Origin: Bedellia somnulentella
Taxonomy: Eukaryota > Arthropoda > Insecta > Lepidoptera > Bedelliidae
Assembly (NCBI GenBank): GCA_963576735.1
Contig: OY755177.1
Location: 10,478,001-10,542,000 of the forward strand
Length of the DNA: 64,000 bases
Direction of reading: 5' to 3'
This document shows positions 1 to 41,009 of the stretch, one piece after another. The first letter of the stretch is position 1; each line of letters opens with the position of its first letter. The position numbers and the translations under genes are program-made. The notes beneath the pieces are model-generated. The model did no database searches and had not been told where the DNA came from. It saw only the letters and a program-made list of their open reading frames with translations.

Positions 1-683
1 CAGACTGAAAATTATTTTCAACCAAGAATGCATATCTGGGATCGTTACAGTTTAAAATGAAATCCATATTTGCTTTTCAATGAACAGCATAGTGGTTTTG
101 TATGTAACCATTTTCAAAATTATCCTAAAGAAAAACTTTATTTGCATTGAAAATTTGTAACCAAACATCATAAAATAAATCAATTACGGCTATTGTTATA
201 TGCCAGAATGTATTGAAAGGCAAACGAAAAAACTGTTCAAGTTAAATCGCGCAAGGAGAGTTTTGTGCCGCATCTATAAAAAAAGACATGGTGGCTATTA
301 GATTAGGTGCCTCTAAAGTATGAATTTTGTTTAAATGTATTATTTTTACTTTGTAACCTAAAGAAAGTAAAAAATATAATTACACTATTGTTTCTTCCTT
401 ATTTCATTCTGCATTAGTGGTTTTTGCTGGAACGTAAATGAATTACCATTGAAAATTTCAACTTTCTTACTATCATGGCTACGGACACTATAATCTTAGT
501 AATAGGGTCCTAATTTACTTTATGAATACAGAACCTCTAAAAAGTAATTTTTAAATTTATTTCTAGTAGTTAGTGTTGATATAATATCAAGAATTTCGAG
601 CCACTAGTGTCAAATGATACATAATGAGCTCGGAGCAAGTAGGTCGTTGCCTGAAGCTTGCTAGTTTAATTGGAAACTTGGTG
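1..683. other. AT-rich stretch, no gene seen
   Basis: No long open frame, splice-flanked exon or recognisable repeat was found. The sequence is AT-rich, typical of intergenic DNA here. Confidence 0.4.
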
Positions 684-965
684 TTATGAAAACAAAGACA
701 ATGTTGGTGAATCATAATGAATAGGGCTAGACTGTTCTCTGTGCAATAAACACAAATTTGAACCTATTTCTTGTGACTGCGCTCTGGTAATTGCATTTTC
801 TTGCGGTGCCATGCCATATTCAAAGCCAACGGCGAAATGTGTTTTTGTGTCAATAAGAAATAATTTAAAAACAGGGTTGCCGAAAACATAGTTCAAAATC
901 TTATTAAATGCTACCAAAGTGCTTGGATCGGCATAGGTGGACACCAGAAATCTGTGCCTTAGCAC
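684..965 (-). CDS. Unassigned 93-codon open frame
   Basis: An open frame on the minus strand ends at a stop at 684. Its residue mix (balanced, not dominated by Lys, Asn and Ile) looks more like coding DNA than most frames in this AT-rich sequence, and it includes a stretch reading DTKTHFAVGFEYGMAPQ. I recognise no family. It could be a terminal exon of a gene whose other exons are not visible, a decayed transposon piece, or chance. A possible AG acceptor lies just upstream (higher coordinates), but no partner exon was found. Confidence 0.2.
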   Translation of the reverse strand: MLRHRFLVSTYADPSTLVAFNKILNYVFGNPVFKLFLIDTKTHFAVGFEYGMAPQENAITRAQSQEIGSNLCLLHREQSSPIHYDSPTLSLFS

Positions 966-1368
966 AATCTAAACTTTTTATGTTTCTCATTTGATATAGT
1001 GTCTTTTATGTTATTTTTTCAATATCATAGTATTTAATCCAAAAATCTAATCTTATTGATGTGTTCTTTATATTTGTTTCACTCATTTGGAACTTATATC
1101 AGATAATTTAAAATCATGTACAGTTTACTTGTATAAATTTTCTAATTTTAAATATTCTTTACAATTAGCTACAATATTATATTAAAAATCTTTAAAATCA
1201 CGGAACTGATTCCTTGCATATCTCGTTATTGAGAACGACCTATGAATTCTTAACGTGATTTAAAGGTCATCATTTCTATACTTCCTTTGCTCTAAGTACT
1301 CAATTTGCATTTAGAATCATTGGCTAAGCAAGTGTTATTTAGTAATTCAATACTTGATATCATATACC

Positions 1369-1602
1369 TATATACACAAACTCACGGCAATAAATCCCCA
1401 GAAAAGATAGCCAGAGCTAAGGAATGGGACTTACTCAGCCACTTTTGGAAGTTAAGTGGGGTAAAGACAATAAAGGTTGTTGGTGATGGATCTCCAACCG
1501 CATCGCCCAATAATCCCATAAAAGCCCCAATACCGTTAGTCGCCTCGTCGGTACCCACCGGAAGAAATGGGGTAGTACTATTCTAAGCCGACACTACACA
1601 GC
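1369..1602 (-). repeat. Family A dispersed repeat, near full length
   Basis: Minus-strand copy of the roughly 240-bp repeat that recurs through the window. It runs from the 3' end motif (CTCACGGC read on the plus strand) to the 5' end (CTAAGCCGACACTACACAGC). Internal landmarks are the GGGCGATG block and the GTGGGT...GTAAGAGGCGACT block. A short (TA)n run follows at about 1611-1632. Confidence 0.85.
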
Positions 1603-1667
1603 AGGAATATCATATATATATATATATATATGTATATACAAATATAATATATTATATTATGTTTTTA

Positions 1668-1917
1668 GACGACGTCCGTGCCCGAGTGATAAGTGACCAG
1701 CTTCTCGGTCCGGAGGTCGCGGGTTCCATTCCCGGCTGAAAGCAACATTTATGTGATGAGCATACATTTATTGTTACTTAGTCTTGGATGTTATTATATA
1801 ATATTAAATATGTTATTAAAACACTATCCCATAATACAAGTTTATCTTAGTTTGGGGCTAAATTGTATGTGTATTGTAAGTGAAATAAAGCGGGAAAAAT
1901 CGAGTATTTAATTTATA
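1668..1917 (+). mobile_element. SINE family D, tRNA-derived
   Basis: A tRNA-like head with a clear B-box (GGTTCCATTCCC near 1721) is followed by a body whose landmarks (TGATGAGCATACATTTATTG, a later run near 1840-1858 ending AGTTTGGGGCTA) match a SINE type I know as common in moths and butterflies. Recognition is by eye. The head does not fold into a full tRNA, so it is not called as a tRNA gene. Confidence 0.6.
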
Positions 1918-3350
1918 ACTATTTAATTAATAATTAGATTAGGTTACGTTTAATCAAAAATTCATGAAGACTTGATATACAATAATGAGCATCCTACTTA
2001 AAAAAATACACGAAAATCGCTTTGTGATTTGTTGAATTCACTAAACTAGGGAGGGAAATAAGAGACATGATAAAATCCTATGCGATTTGATAGTCTCAAT
2101 TTATGATATAATCGTCTGTATTTAGAAATAAAAACATTAGCTATTTATAATGCATTCCGATAGTTGTACTTTTTGTTCCGATTACTGATGAAATTAACTG
2201 AATATTACAAAAGCTTTTCCAGGGGTTTCCAAATATAAATTTTGTTTTTAGACAAGCTGATGTACATGAATTCATTTTTTTTTATTTTATTTGGGTCACC
2301 AACAGCAAATAACTTAAAAAAATACAATGGTTAACAAATTACAAACATAAGGCCAGTGACAGATATCCACAGAAAAATCCGAAAACACTTACAAAGAAGA
2401 AAAACTTAGCATTTAAAACTAACTAAACTTAGACTTAAACTTTACTTATACATAACCCATAAATAGGAAATAGAATATGATCTACATTTGGATTTGAAAA
2501 GACAATTTGATGATTTCTTAATTACTACAAAACATATTCAAAAAGCTAAATGACAGCTCTGCTATTGTTGAAGTTATAACGTTAGAAATGTTATTTAACA
2601 AAACAATATTTAAAGGATTACTTACACATTTTTGAAACTAAAGTGGTAACTCATCACAACCAAGCTCAAGGGTTCGAAACCAGCCCACCCATCACAGTTT
2701 TTCTTTGCACAAAAGTAAAATAAAACTCAAGCCTTCTAAGATACATAAATAATTTCATGAAATGAGATAAAAAATTTATTCGACTGGAAGAGAAAGAATT
2801 AAAGATCAGTGAAGGCGTTCCAAAGAAACGTTTTTAAATAAATTTTGTGATAAGAACCTAAAACGACACTACATAAGTATTCTCATTGATTCATCATAAA
2901 ATATGGCCATAAAATAAGGTGTTTATACATATGCCAAGGTAGATGTACATTTTTCCAGTTTTGTCTGATTTACGCACATAATATTATTGCAAAAATATGG
3001 TATTTATTCTGTCAACGTATTTCTAAGTAATCTCAAACTTCATCGAAGTTTTTCTTCTTTACCTTGTATATTATTTATTTGGCGTCTCTCTGGGATGAGT
3101 TATGAAAGAAAATATTCTAATTTCTTGAATCAGTTTGGATATATTTCAATATTTTTAATCAATTTATCAATTTCTATTTGCATTTCGTATTTAGCTCCCT
3201 CGTTGTTCTTTCCATGAATTTTTTTTTGTCAAGAAAGAATTTGTCAAGAACGTGCAAAATGGAAATCAATAAGTTTTGCCAACCGAATAAGTATAAAGGA
3301 CATTAGAATAAAATGAATTACGGGAGTTATTCCGGTTTTACGTAAATATT
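1918..3350. other. Intergenic, with weak repeat traces
   Basis: No gene seen. About 2278-2420 (minus) starts with a T-rich run and resembles the 3' untranslated end of the Jockey/CR1-like LINEs elsewhere in the window. About 2640-2710 holds a B-box-like GGTTCGAAACC, suggesting an old tRNA-derived SINE head. The small open frame at 2987-3217 is AT-driven and rejected. Confidence 0.4.
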
Positions 3351-3912
3351 TTTTTGAATAGCCTAATGACCAGTCAATCTGTGTCTGAAAAGACCCGAAT
3401 GGCTGTCCATGATGCTGTTTTCGTTCTTACGCTTATATATGGAAGCGAATGTTGGGTGTGGCAGAAGAAGCATGAGAGCAAAGTGAATGCAGTAGAGATG
3501 CGGTCCCTCAGAAAAAAATGCAACGTAAGATTATGTGATCGAGTGAGAAATAGTGTTATTCGTGAAAAGAGTAATGGGAAAGATGATATTGTAAGAAAGA
3601 TAGAAAAAGGAATGTTGAGATGGTTTAGGCACATAGAGAGGATGGATGATAGAAAATTGATAAAAAGGGATCTATAGAGCTAGTGTGGATGGTAATATTA
3701 GTAGAGGACGACCATGGAGAACACATTTGGACCAAATTGAGAGAGTGCTAAAAAGGCAGACGTCCGAAGTATGAAGAATAAAAGAGCATGTATGAAAATA
3801 TTGATGGATGTAAACGAAGCTAGAGAAGTTTGTCAGGATCGTACGAAGTGGCAATCGTTAGTCTCTGCCCACCCCAATGGGAACTAATGGCGTGAGTATA
3901 TGTATGTACGTA
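3351..3912 (+). pseudogene. RTE-like LINE, 3' end (C-terminal RT region)
   Basis: Codons from 3354 to 3677 encode the C-terminal part of a LINE reverse transcriptase protein (landmarks YGSECWVWQKKHES, EMRSLRK, RWFRHIERMDDRK). They match the longer copy at 50.3-51.9 kb. A frameshift near 3668 breaks the frame; the coding homology then continues in another frame to about 3887. The element ends GGCGTGAGTATATGTATGTA, a tail shared with family A. It is 5'-truncated and lacks the polymerase core, so it is dead. Confidence 0.85.
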
Positions 3913-6338
3913 TGATTTTTGTTTGTGTGAGAGGAAGTTACGACAGTTACCGTAATTTAAAGTCCTTTGAGTGCAGAGAAAAGTTAAAGAAATGAAAGTA
4001 TTATTGAAACCATCATCAACAGCCTTTATTTTACAATTCTTTATTTTAAAATTATTAGAATAGAAGTATATTCGTTTTTTTACGGGATTTTATTTAAATT
4101 TCACTGATTTGAACTATTTTTGTATGTGTCATGACATGATTTATATCGCATACTCTGTAAAGACGGTTTAACAATACAGTATAATTATCATCTTCCCTTC
4201 TTTACTGGTAGCAGTTTGTAAATCCCATCTAGCACCCTGTTTTAACACGTAAGCACTTTAACTTTGTATTATAAAAGAAACTGGTATCCCTCTATAAAAA
4301 TATCGTTGCATCAACAAAAGCCCTTAACCATTCCCGCTAATCCAATTGCCTTTTAACTACACAAACGACTTACAAGACCGGTTGTAATCACTTACAGTAC
4401 GCCAGTAGATGAGTAAAGCATCCGCAGGAATAAGTCGAGGTGATCATTTGGCAATGAACTTGCGAGGAGGTGTGTCTTGCAGTCTGCAACTCAAGGACGC
4501 ACCTAGCATTGTATTGCTGAGATCGATTTATTGAGCGGCGCGCGCTGCCGTGCCACCCGCGCCACGCCCCACCTCTTATTTACAACGAGAGAACGTCTAA
4601 GCTTGGCTTCATTGTCAGGAGGTCAACAACTAATAAATCTAAGAGCAAAAATCAGGAGTTACTCCGTTTTACTGTTAAGTTGAAGAAGTTAAAGCCACTG
4701 GGACAAATATGGAAAGACTTTATACAAAGATCAAGTCTAGGGATTTATAGCCGTGAGTATATGTATGTATCAATTATTAGAGTTGGATCAAAATTGTCAA
4801 ATCATTCGCCAATTTGGTAATTGAAATTAACGGAAAGTTAGAAGCATTTAAAAGATATTTGATAAAGTTTTCGTTTTCTCCAAACCAAATTGTGTCTTAT
4901 ACGTGTCATTAAAAAAAGAGTAATATTATAGTTTTCCGATGGATGTCGTACGAGACGACTTACGGCTCGAATCTTCAAAAAACATCTATCATTTCTTGTT
5001 AGAAATCCATCTTCACCCATCCTCATTTTAATCATTTATCATCAGAACTTCTAAACGATGTTTGATAATAATTCAAAAGTTCTCAAAACCATTATTAGAA
5101 TTAAAGCTGTGGAGATAAACGTGGAAACACATGCGATTACATAAGGAAATTACATCACATTTATGTCAAGGAAAAGCGAAATTTGTTTCAGGAGCCCGCG
5201 TTGAAGTATTCTTGTTTCTTCAAAGGCCGTCTTGTCACGTTGTCCACTTGTCGTGATTCTGTTAGAGCTTCAGTATTTCTTTAAAAAGTGTGTCAGAAAT
5301 ACAACTGTACTACTTTTAAAAGTAAAATTTTAATAAGCATTGTATTTTTTGAATGCCAAATTTATACGTATATTTTTGGTTGTTATTATATTTTAATATT
5401 AGCAATCTGGTATCAACGGTTTCAGCAAATATTAATATATACATTCACTGCTTAATGATCACGTGCGTGAAATATGCAAATTTTGTTGATATGAAACACG
5501 CTATCGTTAAATGTTTAACTAAAATGTCTTTATCGTTTAAGCTTTTGTGTCACAAACTTTCTATAAACATCTTTAAAGACGCATATAAATTAAATTAATA
5601 TCATATAATAATTTGATTTTCAGCCGTGAGTATATGTATGTATGTGTATGTAATTTTATTTTTTGACATGATTCGGTATTATAAATATTAAATTTAATTA
5701 AAAAAATATACATTTCCACTCCAAAATTAAATAATAATAATAATTACACATTTTATCATAATTTCATATGTGAACATTCTTACATTTATTAGTCAAACAA
5801 TGATCAAATCTTCTATTGAGAAACCAAAATATTTATAACCTCAAATAATAATAAACTAAAATTTAATAAACTCGCTCATCCATATTATTTTAAACAAAAG
5901 TATTTAATAATTCTTTATTAGCCTGCCAGTTACCATAGACGGACTGTATATATGAGAGCATAGCTTTTGTTAAATATTTTCTTTTACTGGTTTTCATGTC
6001 CAATATAATTTCGGATAATTGAACAAAAGACCATAGATTGTATCTATTAATGCCGCTTCTTAAAACAGTCCGTTTTATCTGCATATACTACAAAATGTGG
6101 TAATATTTATTAAAAGCATTTATGCTTTATATCAAAAAACATACTAATGATGGTACATTTATTCAAGAATAAAGCAGTTTGTTCGCTTTTCCTTTCAAGG
6201 TTGCATAATTTTTATTTGTCGTCTATCAGGGACAAAACAATTTGTCAGCTGATTATACCACGCTGATTGCGGAAATGGACTATTTTAATTAGTTATGTTA
6301 ATTTATAATTTCTGACCAATATGTTTTAATTATGTTTT
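3913..6338. other. Intergenic, with two repeat tails
   Basis: No coding gene recognised. Isolated 3' ends of family A (GCCGTGAGTATATGTATGTA) occur at about 4739-4771 and 5621-5652 without the rest of the repeat, either severe 5' truncations or remnants. The remainder is AT-rich. Open frames at 4838-5035, 5353-5598 and 5890-6084 are composition-driven. Confidence 0.4.
4530..4580. promoter_or_regulatory. GC-rich patch, possible distal promoter
   Basis: A short, sharply GC-rich patch (GGCGCGCGCTGCC and following bases) sits in AT-rich DNA about 5.9 kb upstream of the ace-2 start codon. Insect ace genes often have distant non-coding 5' exons, so a promoter here is possible, but no TATA, initiator or splice donor ties it to the gene. 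Purely inferential. Confidence 0.12.
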
Positions 6339-6597
6339 GCCGTGTAGTGTCGGCTTAGAATAACACTACCCCATTTCTACCCGTGGGTGATCGTAAGAGG
6401 CGACTAAGGGTATAGGGGCTTTTTAAGTGATTTTTTGGCGATATGGTTAGAGACCCGTCACCAAAAATATTTATTATTACCATCTTTTCCCCAATTAACT
6501 TCCAAAAGTGGTTGAGGCATTTCTCATTCCAAAGCTCTGGCTACTCCGTTAAAGGATTTATAGCCGTGAGTATGTGTGTGTGTGTGTGTGTGTGTAT
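6339..6597 (+). repeat. Family A dispersed repeat, full length
   Basis: Complete plus-strand copy from GCCGTGTAGTGTCGGCTTAG to a tail in which the usual TATG repeats have become a (GT)n run at about 6570-6596. A 5' fragment of another copy follows at 6619-6667. Confidence 0.85.
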
Positions 6598-8837
6598 GTT
6601 TTACTCGTATTAAGTTTCATTGAGTTTCGGCTTAGAATAGAACTAACCTATTTTTCACCGTGGGTCTACACCAGAGCAAACTTGAGATTTTGGATCAGCT
6701 TTTACTTTAATTAAAAACTATAATGTTTTTAATAATTTATTTATTTACAATCGAGGTAGTAATTACTTGTTTTTTTCTAGTATATGTGTAAATTTTAATA
6801 TACCATACACAATTATTCAGGAAATACTTATTTAAAGATAATTATAAAAAGAAAATCAACTGTTCGAATCAAAAGTTATTAGATCAAATTTCTGTTGACT
6901 TTCTGAAAAATTTAAACAATACAAATATTACAATACAGTACTGCCGCGGGTAATATAAATGAATTTCTACTACGACTACTGCAACATTTAGAGCAGCTAA
7001 GTTTTTAAATGCCATCTATTTGTACTTTGTATTACTTCTATCGTTCCATAGATGAACAAGATAAACCTATAGGACAGTTCTCTATTCTGCAAACTTACAC
7101 GTAACGTAGAACTAGGCGACCGGAATCTAGTTAAGTGATGTGATACTCTGCATACACAAAGACCCTTGGATAATTTAAAACGTGGACGAGACGCACAAAG
7201 TCAAAGATGGAGTTATTTACGTAACATGAATTTTAGAAGCCCATGTCTTCATGAGAAAATGGCTTTAGTTTTTGGAATATTTTGTATAAGTTTTAAAGGC
7301 GTTCATGTGTAAGTGTATTTCTTAGATTTGTAGAAAATACTCGTTGCAAAATCAAATCAAAATTTCATTATGTGCATCAATAAATCAGTTTTTGCTTAGG
7401 CTGGGTACTTTTCATTGATAATAAGTTTGTTTAACTTAAAAATATGAATAAACCACTTTTGAATAGTTGGTTTTTGTAGTCGCCTACCCCAACTGAACGT
7501 AAATACTCGTTCTTTATACTTCAGCCTTATTCAGAAAGTTTGTTAATTCATAGAACTAAAATACATCAATATCAAAATCTAAGCTAAGCATTATAAAGTT
7601 CCGAAATAAATAAGCCTACGGAGTTCAAAGATACAATTATATTTCCCTTTATACTTGGCTAAGTCCGACAAAGGTCATGATTGAGTCAATCGATCGGCCG
7701 CTGAAAACATACGTGGCATAGCAATGGCACAAGTTTATAACGCAATAAACGCTTTATATGGCTGAAGAAACGACTTAGATTCCTACCTTTCTAAGGAATT
7801 GATTTTACGTGACTCGTTTACACAGAAGCACTTACTTACACATGCAGTACTGATTAATAACAAAATTGCAAAAGTTTGCCACCAAAAATGCTTATGACTC
7901 AAGAACCCTGAATACGTTGAAAGGGTCCAAATGGGGTAGTACTATTCCAAATAAAACACTACATCAAGAAAACTCTGCTAAATAGTTGTGGTAAGATTTT
8001 ATAATACTCATAAGCTAAATATCATATTTTGTAAGCTAATACTGGTATTGATAAACTTGATACTACAGTTGCAAAGAGCATACATACATTAACTCAAGGC
8101 TATAAATTCCAAAAAGGGGTTTAAATCTTTTTGTTCATGAAAACCTCATGTGGGGATTATTACTAATAAATAAAGGAAAGAAAAAATACGAAAAAGTCGA
8201 AAATTTTTCTTGTCGACACCACTTTTCAAGTCGAAAAGTAGTGTCGGCTTAGAATAGCACTACCCCATTGATGATACCAATAAGGTTGACCAGCACTTAT
8301 TACAGTAAAATATTATTTGTATCTGAATTATTTTATCTTATCAACCACCCTTTTTCGTTAACAAAATACAACTGAAAATATTATAACGAATATATTTTTC
8401 AGAAAGTGCAAAATAGACGCTAGCCAATATGTTAAACTAAAAGTTTTTTTTTACATAAAGCTAGTACTGTCCAACTTATAGATACTTGAACTGAAGACAA
8501 AAACATTATTACGATTCTCAATTGTAATACCCTTATATAGACCTGGATGAAAATATATCGAAGTGTATGCAAATGTAAAAATGACTTTAAATCAAATAAA
8601 AAAGTAATTCCACGTTTTTTTAAAATATATCATACAATAAAGCTATATAAATAAAATCACTGTTATAAGTAAAACATAAATAAGGGCTTCTGTAGTACCT
8701 ATATATAATAACAAAATAATATTAATGAACAGACTGTGCCTAGGCTTAGATCCTAAAAAATATTTTTGGTGGCCGTCTAAATTATACCCTATTAATTTTA
8801 GTGCTATAAATTAAGGATATTTTGCCGTGATGCTGTG
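6598..8837. other. Intergenic, with repeat fragments
   Basis: No gene seen. Fragments: family A 5' end at 6619-6667 (+), family A pieces at about 7928-7970 (-), 8076-8119 (-, 3' end) and 8236-8275 (+, 5' end), and the body of SINE family C at about 8134-8215 (landmark GTTCATGAAAACCTCATGTG). Confidence 0.45.
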
Positions 8838-9080
8838 TACTGCTGTCGGCTTAGAATAGCACTATCCCATTTCTTCCGGTGGGTGTTCGTAAGAGGCGAC
8901 TAACGGTATTGGGGCTATTAAGGGATTTTGGGCAATGCGGTTGGAGACCCATCACCAACAACCTTAATTTCACCATCTTTTCCTCACTCAACTTTCCAAA
9001 AAGGACTGGGAAATATCTTATTTCTCAGCTCAGGCTACCCCTTCTAGGGATTTATAACCGTGAGTATATGTATGTATGTT
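8838..9080 (+). repeat. Family A dispersed repeat, near full length
   Basis: Plus-strand copy ending in TATGTATGT at 9079. It is followed without a gap by the tRNA head of a family B SINE, so the two sit head-to-tail. Confidence 0.85.
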
Positions 9081-9434
9081 GCCGTGATAGCTCAGTAGTT
9101 AGAACATCTCATATCGTGCAGACGATGAGAGTTCAAATCCCGGGTCGTGCCTACACAAATTTCTTCTTTTCTACAGTCATAAAGTCATGTTGTTAACGGT
9201 GAAGGAACACATTGTGAGGAAACCCACATGGCTGAGTTGTACTTAGTACAAAACGGCTATAGGCCTCCCCCTATCACGTAAGTACACTGTCTAGGCAAAA
9301 CGTGGGTAATCTGAACAAGAACGGCGATAGGCCTGCCCTCTATCACCTAAGTACATTGTCGAAGCAAAACGTGGGTAATCTGATCAAGTGACAATGCCAA
9401 CCACTTCGAGGATTTACAGCATGAACGTTTGAGT
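9081..9434 (+). mobile_element. SINE family B with internal tandem duplication
   Basis: The 5' head has an A-box (TAGCTCAGTAGTTAGAAC) and a B-box (GAGTTCAAATCCC), typical of a tRNA-derived pol III promoter. The body follows the family B consensus, but a roughly 65-bp block (GGCGATAGGCCTGCCC to GCAAAACGTGGGTAATCTGA) is present twice in tandem, at about 9250-9315 and 9320-9385. Confidence 0.8.
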
Positions 9435-10296
9435 TTTAGTTTGAGATAAATTATGTTCTTGAAATAATACAGTATGACTCTGTTGGGGTTGTTGCTGACC
9501 CCCGAACTTCAGCTACAATACTAAAACCTTACCTACACCACCTCAGCTTAAAACAATATTTAAATTAAGCCTTTGAAAGAATAAATGCATAAAATTAAGT
9601 TGATCTACTTATAATTGTCCATTAAATTTCCAATCTTACAGCTTTCAAAGAAATTTCAGACCATTAAATTATGTACAAAAGTTCTCTACTGTTCTTTATT
9701 TATTTTTTAAATATTTGTTTGTTGGTGAAGTTTTTTCTGATAAAGAGTTAACCCGCTTGACTTTGCTGTGAAATTCAATCTACAATTCAACCTACTCCAG
9801 TTGCGTGAGGGTTTTTTTTACTTTCAACCCGTCTGAGCACATTACTGTTCAATTCAATTAATGTTTACTATGGTGGCGTGTAGAGGATTTTACTTTTATT
9901 TTAATAGGGTAACAGGTTTTCTGTCCAAATCATGTGACAGTGTAATTGTACCTAGCGGCAATAGGCCAGCCAGCAATTACGTGAATATAGTGCATTATAT
10001 AAAATGTCACGTAATAAATCACTTCTGAACGTCACGAGACATATTTGTCAACTGGTGTTCGGAGCAGCAAAGTTTGGCTTAGGCAGGTTATATATTATTA
10101 TATACTATAAGGTAGATATAATATTTAAATATCTCTACCACTTTTGGAAGTTTCCAGCCACACACCAACTATAATGAAAAAAAATACGTACCTTTAGTCG
10201 CCTCTTACAACACCCGCAGGAAAATATGGTTCGAAGACGAAATTGTATAGCTCATTTGGTTTTAAATTTGACATAATTTATTTAAATTTGTTACAG
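9435..10296. other. Region upstream of ace-2, old repeat debris
   Basis: No gene seen. Degraded family B pieces lie at about 9935-10000 (+) and 10020-10065 (-), and a degraded family A piece at about 10131-10230 (-). No convincing core promoter was found next to the first coding exon, which fits a 5' untranslated exon further upstream. Confidence 0.4.
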
Positions 10297-38405
<28,109 letters not shown>

Positions 38406-40155
38406 ATTTCATTTTGTTCGCAATGGGGAATGATAGCGAGCAAGTGTTTTTAAGAATATTAGTGATGTGTTTAGTGAGTGTCATGTCAGTTATTTTTGTT
38501 TTTATATCAAGGAACGGACATTTGTTTTAAAGCTATTACTATCTTAAAAATATCCATATCTATTTATAACCCCCTTAAATTTACTGTTTTAGTTTTATGG
38601 ATAGATTATATAGGAGTTATTATTTTATCATAAATGTCCTGGATAAAAAAACATTTGAGGGATCCATAGTAGGCATAACTGTTTTCTAAAGATATATAAA
38701 AAAGTGAATGTTATAATGATTGTGCAGTGTTAAATGATATATTTATTGCTTTTAGGTTAAGAAATAAATGAAAAGTAATATTTTATATTAAAAGATGTGT
38801 AGAATGATCAAGTCAGAATTTTATGAGAAAGAGTGAGATAGTGAACGGCCGAACTATAACGAACAGCAATTAAAAGGTTGAAAGGCAAAATTTACTTCGC
38901 TCGGGTGGGTGGTCAATTGTTTGCATTGTCCTTGTCAGGTTAATTGTTCATTATGCAAAATAAGAACTTAGCAGAATGTGCACTGAACTAAATATGTACC
39001 TACTGATATTAACTATGGTTACATGGTATATTTAACAAAGGTTATCTGAAATTAAAAAGAATAATAATGAAAAATACGGCTGATCTGATTAAAGTGGCAA
39101 ATATTTCTGATTTACTTATTTCCTTTGAAAGTGTCATTGATATTTTGTTACATGTTACGTTTAAAGTATAAACATTCTGCGAAGTTCTTATGCAATTGAG
39201 ATCAACAATATATGGGCAGTTCTACTAAAGAGTGATTTGTCTGAACTAGAAATCTAGAAATGAATGTAATAAAATATTATAATTTGGATAAATACTCACT
39301 TGTTATTTTCATGTATAACGCTTTTGTGCCATATAATCAGAACAAGTAAACGTCAAATAATCATAAATTAAATGTTCTCGTGTGGTATTTAGTTTTGTAA
39401 AGTGTCATTTTAAATGTTAGAAAGGTATTATTTTCGTGTTTGATGTTAGAAACTAGATAAATCTACACATAAGGTGATGAATTTAAATGTGTGTATGGCA
39501 GCACGATAGCCATTGGCCTTGGTTGTCAAAGCTACGCTTGCACAAGAGTATTTCTCATAAATCGATACATATCAGTGGGTGCCTATATGCCTCTATAGCA
39601 ATTCGATACATATCCCTTTTAGTGATCAAATACTAAAGGTATATTTAAGTATGTAAATGGTCGTTATATTTGCCCTAAGTGACATAAATATATCATAGCG
39701 TAAAACTTATTAGATGCTACTGTTTCGTACCACTATAAGATCTTATGAACTTAAAAATCTTATGACTTCGAAAAATATAATAGTAAATTTTGTAAATAAT
39801 ATTATTTATACTAGAACACATTTATAACTAATATTTTTTAAGAAACTATTCAGTATTTCATACACATTAAGTAAATTTTATGGAAGTACAGCAATTTATA
39901 ATATCCCAGAATTCTTATAAAAATTAGAAAAAATAAAAAATATGAAAAGAAATATTAGGACTTTTTGATTAATAAATATTTTTTTTTATTTATTGTTTAT
40001 TAATAATAGAGCAGAGTCCATTGAAGAAAACGTTATTTAAACATTTAATTTTCATCTGAATTATAATGAATATCTCATATCAAATAATATCCGTCTCATT
40101 AATTTAAAACTTAACATTAACAACCTCATTAAAGGCAACATATGAGAAGTTTATA
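38406..40155 (+). other. ace-2 3' untranslated and downstream region
   Basis: No gene seen. AATAAA at 38763-38768 is the first clear polyadenylation signal, about 360 bases after the stop; others follow in this AT-rich tract, so the transcript end is not fixed. Confidence 0.4.
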
Positions 40156-40523
40156 CATAAATATATAACATAAACGTTCACGCCGAATATCCCCGAAGGG
40201 TATGGCAGAGGTACTAATACTTCTGAACATCACGTGACTTTATCACCTGGTGTTCAGAGTACCCACGTTTTGCATGGACAGTGTACTCACGTGATAGGGG
40301 GCAGGCCTATCGCCGTTTTGTACGAATACACTGTCACATGACTAAGTACAACTCAGCCATGTGGGTTTCCTCACGATGTTTTCCCTCACCGTTAACAACC
40401 ATGATAAATTAACCACACATATGTCTTTAGAAAAGACAAATTGGTGTAGGCCCGACCCAGGATTTGAACACTAGTCGTTTGCACGATAACCGAGTGTTCT
40501 ACCCACTGGGCTATCACGGTTGC
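40156..40523 (-). mobile_element. SINE family B, full length, with 13-bp TSD
   Basis: A complete minus-strand copy flanked by the exact duplication TGAGAAGTTTATA (40143-40155 and 40524-40536), the mark of LINE-type retrotransposition. The body is nearly identical to the copies at 31.6 and 40.7 kb. Confidence 0.92.
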
Positions 40524-40675
40524 TGAGAAGTTTATATATGACATTAATGTCGTAATGCAAAAAAAAATCTAACAGCAAAAAAAGATGTTTGTAATCAATA
40601 ACATACTTTTAAACCTAACAAAATATATATGAAAGCATTGGTAAAGATATTAAAAAGTCCGTGTAAATTAAAAGC

Positions 40676-41009
40676 AACGAGTTATCGTGCAAACGACTAG
40701 TGTTCAAATCCTGGGTCGGGCCTACACCAATTTGTCTTTTCTAAAGACATATGTGTGGTTAATTTATCATGGTTGTTAACGGTGAGGGAAAACATCGTGA
40801 GGAAACCCACATGGCTGAGTTGTACTTAGTGACAGTGTATTCGTACAAAACGGCGATAGGCCTGCCCCCTATCACGTGAGTACACTGTCCATGCAAAACG
40901 TGGGTACTCTGAACACCAGGTGACAAAGTCACGTGATGTTCAGAAGTATTAGTACCTCTGCCAACCCCTTCGGGGATATGCGGCGTGAACGTTTATGTTT
41001 ATGTTTATG
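40676..41009 (+). mobile_element. SINE family B, 5'-truncated, (TTTATG)n tail
   Basis: Plus-strand copy starting inside the tRNA head (GAGTTATCGTGCAAACGACT) and ending GTTTATGTTTATGTTTATG. With the previous copy it forms an inverted pair about 150 bases apart. Confidence 0.9.

Noticed and set aside
9081..9155. tRNA gene candidate with A- and B-box
   Set aside because: It recurs as the head of family B and lacks proper acceptor pairing; it is a SINE promoter.
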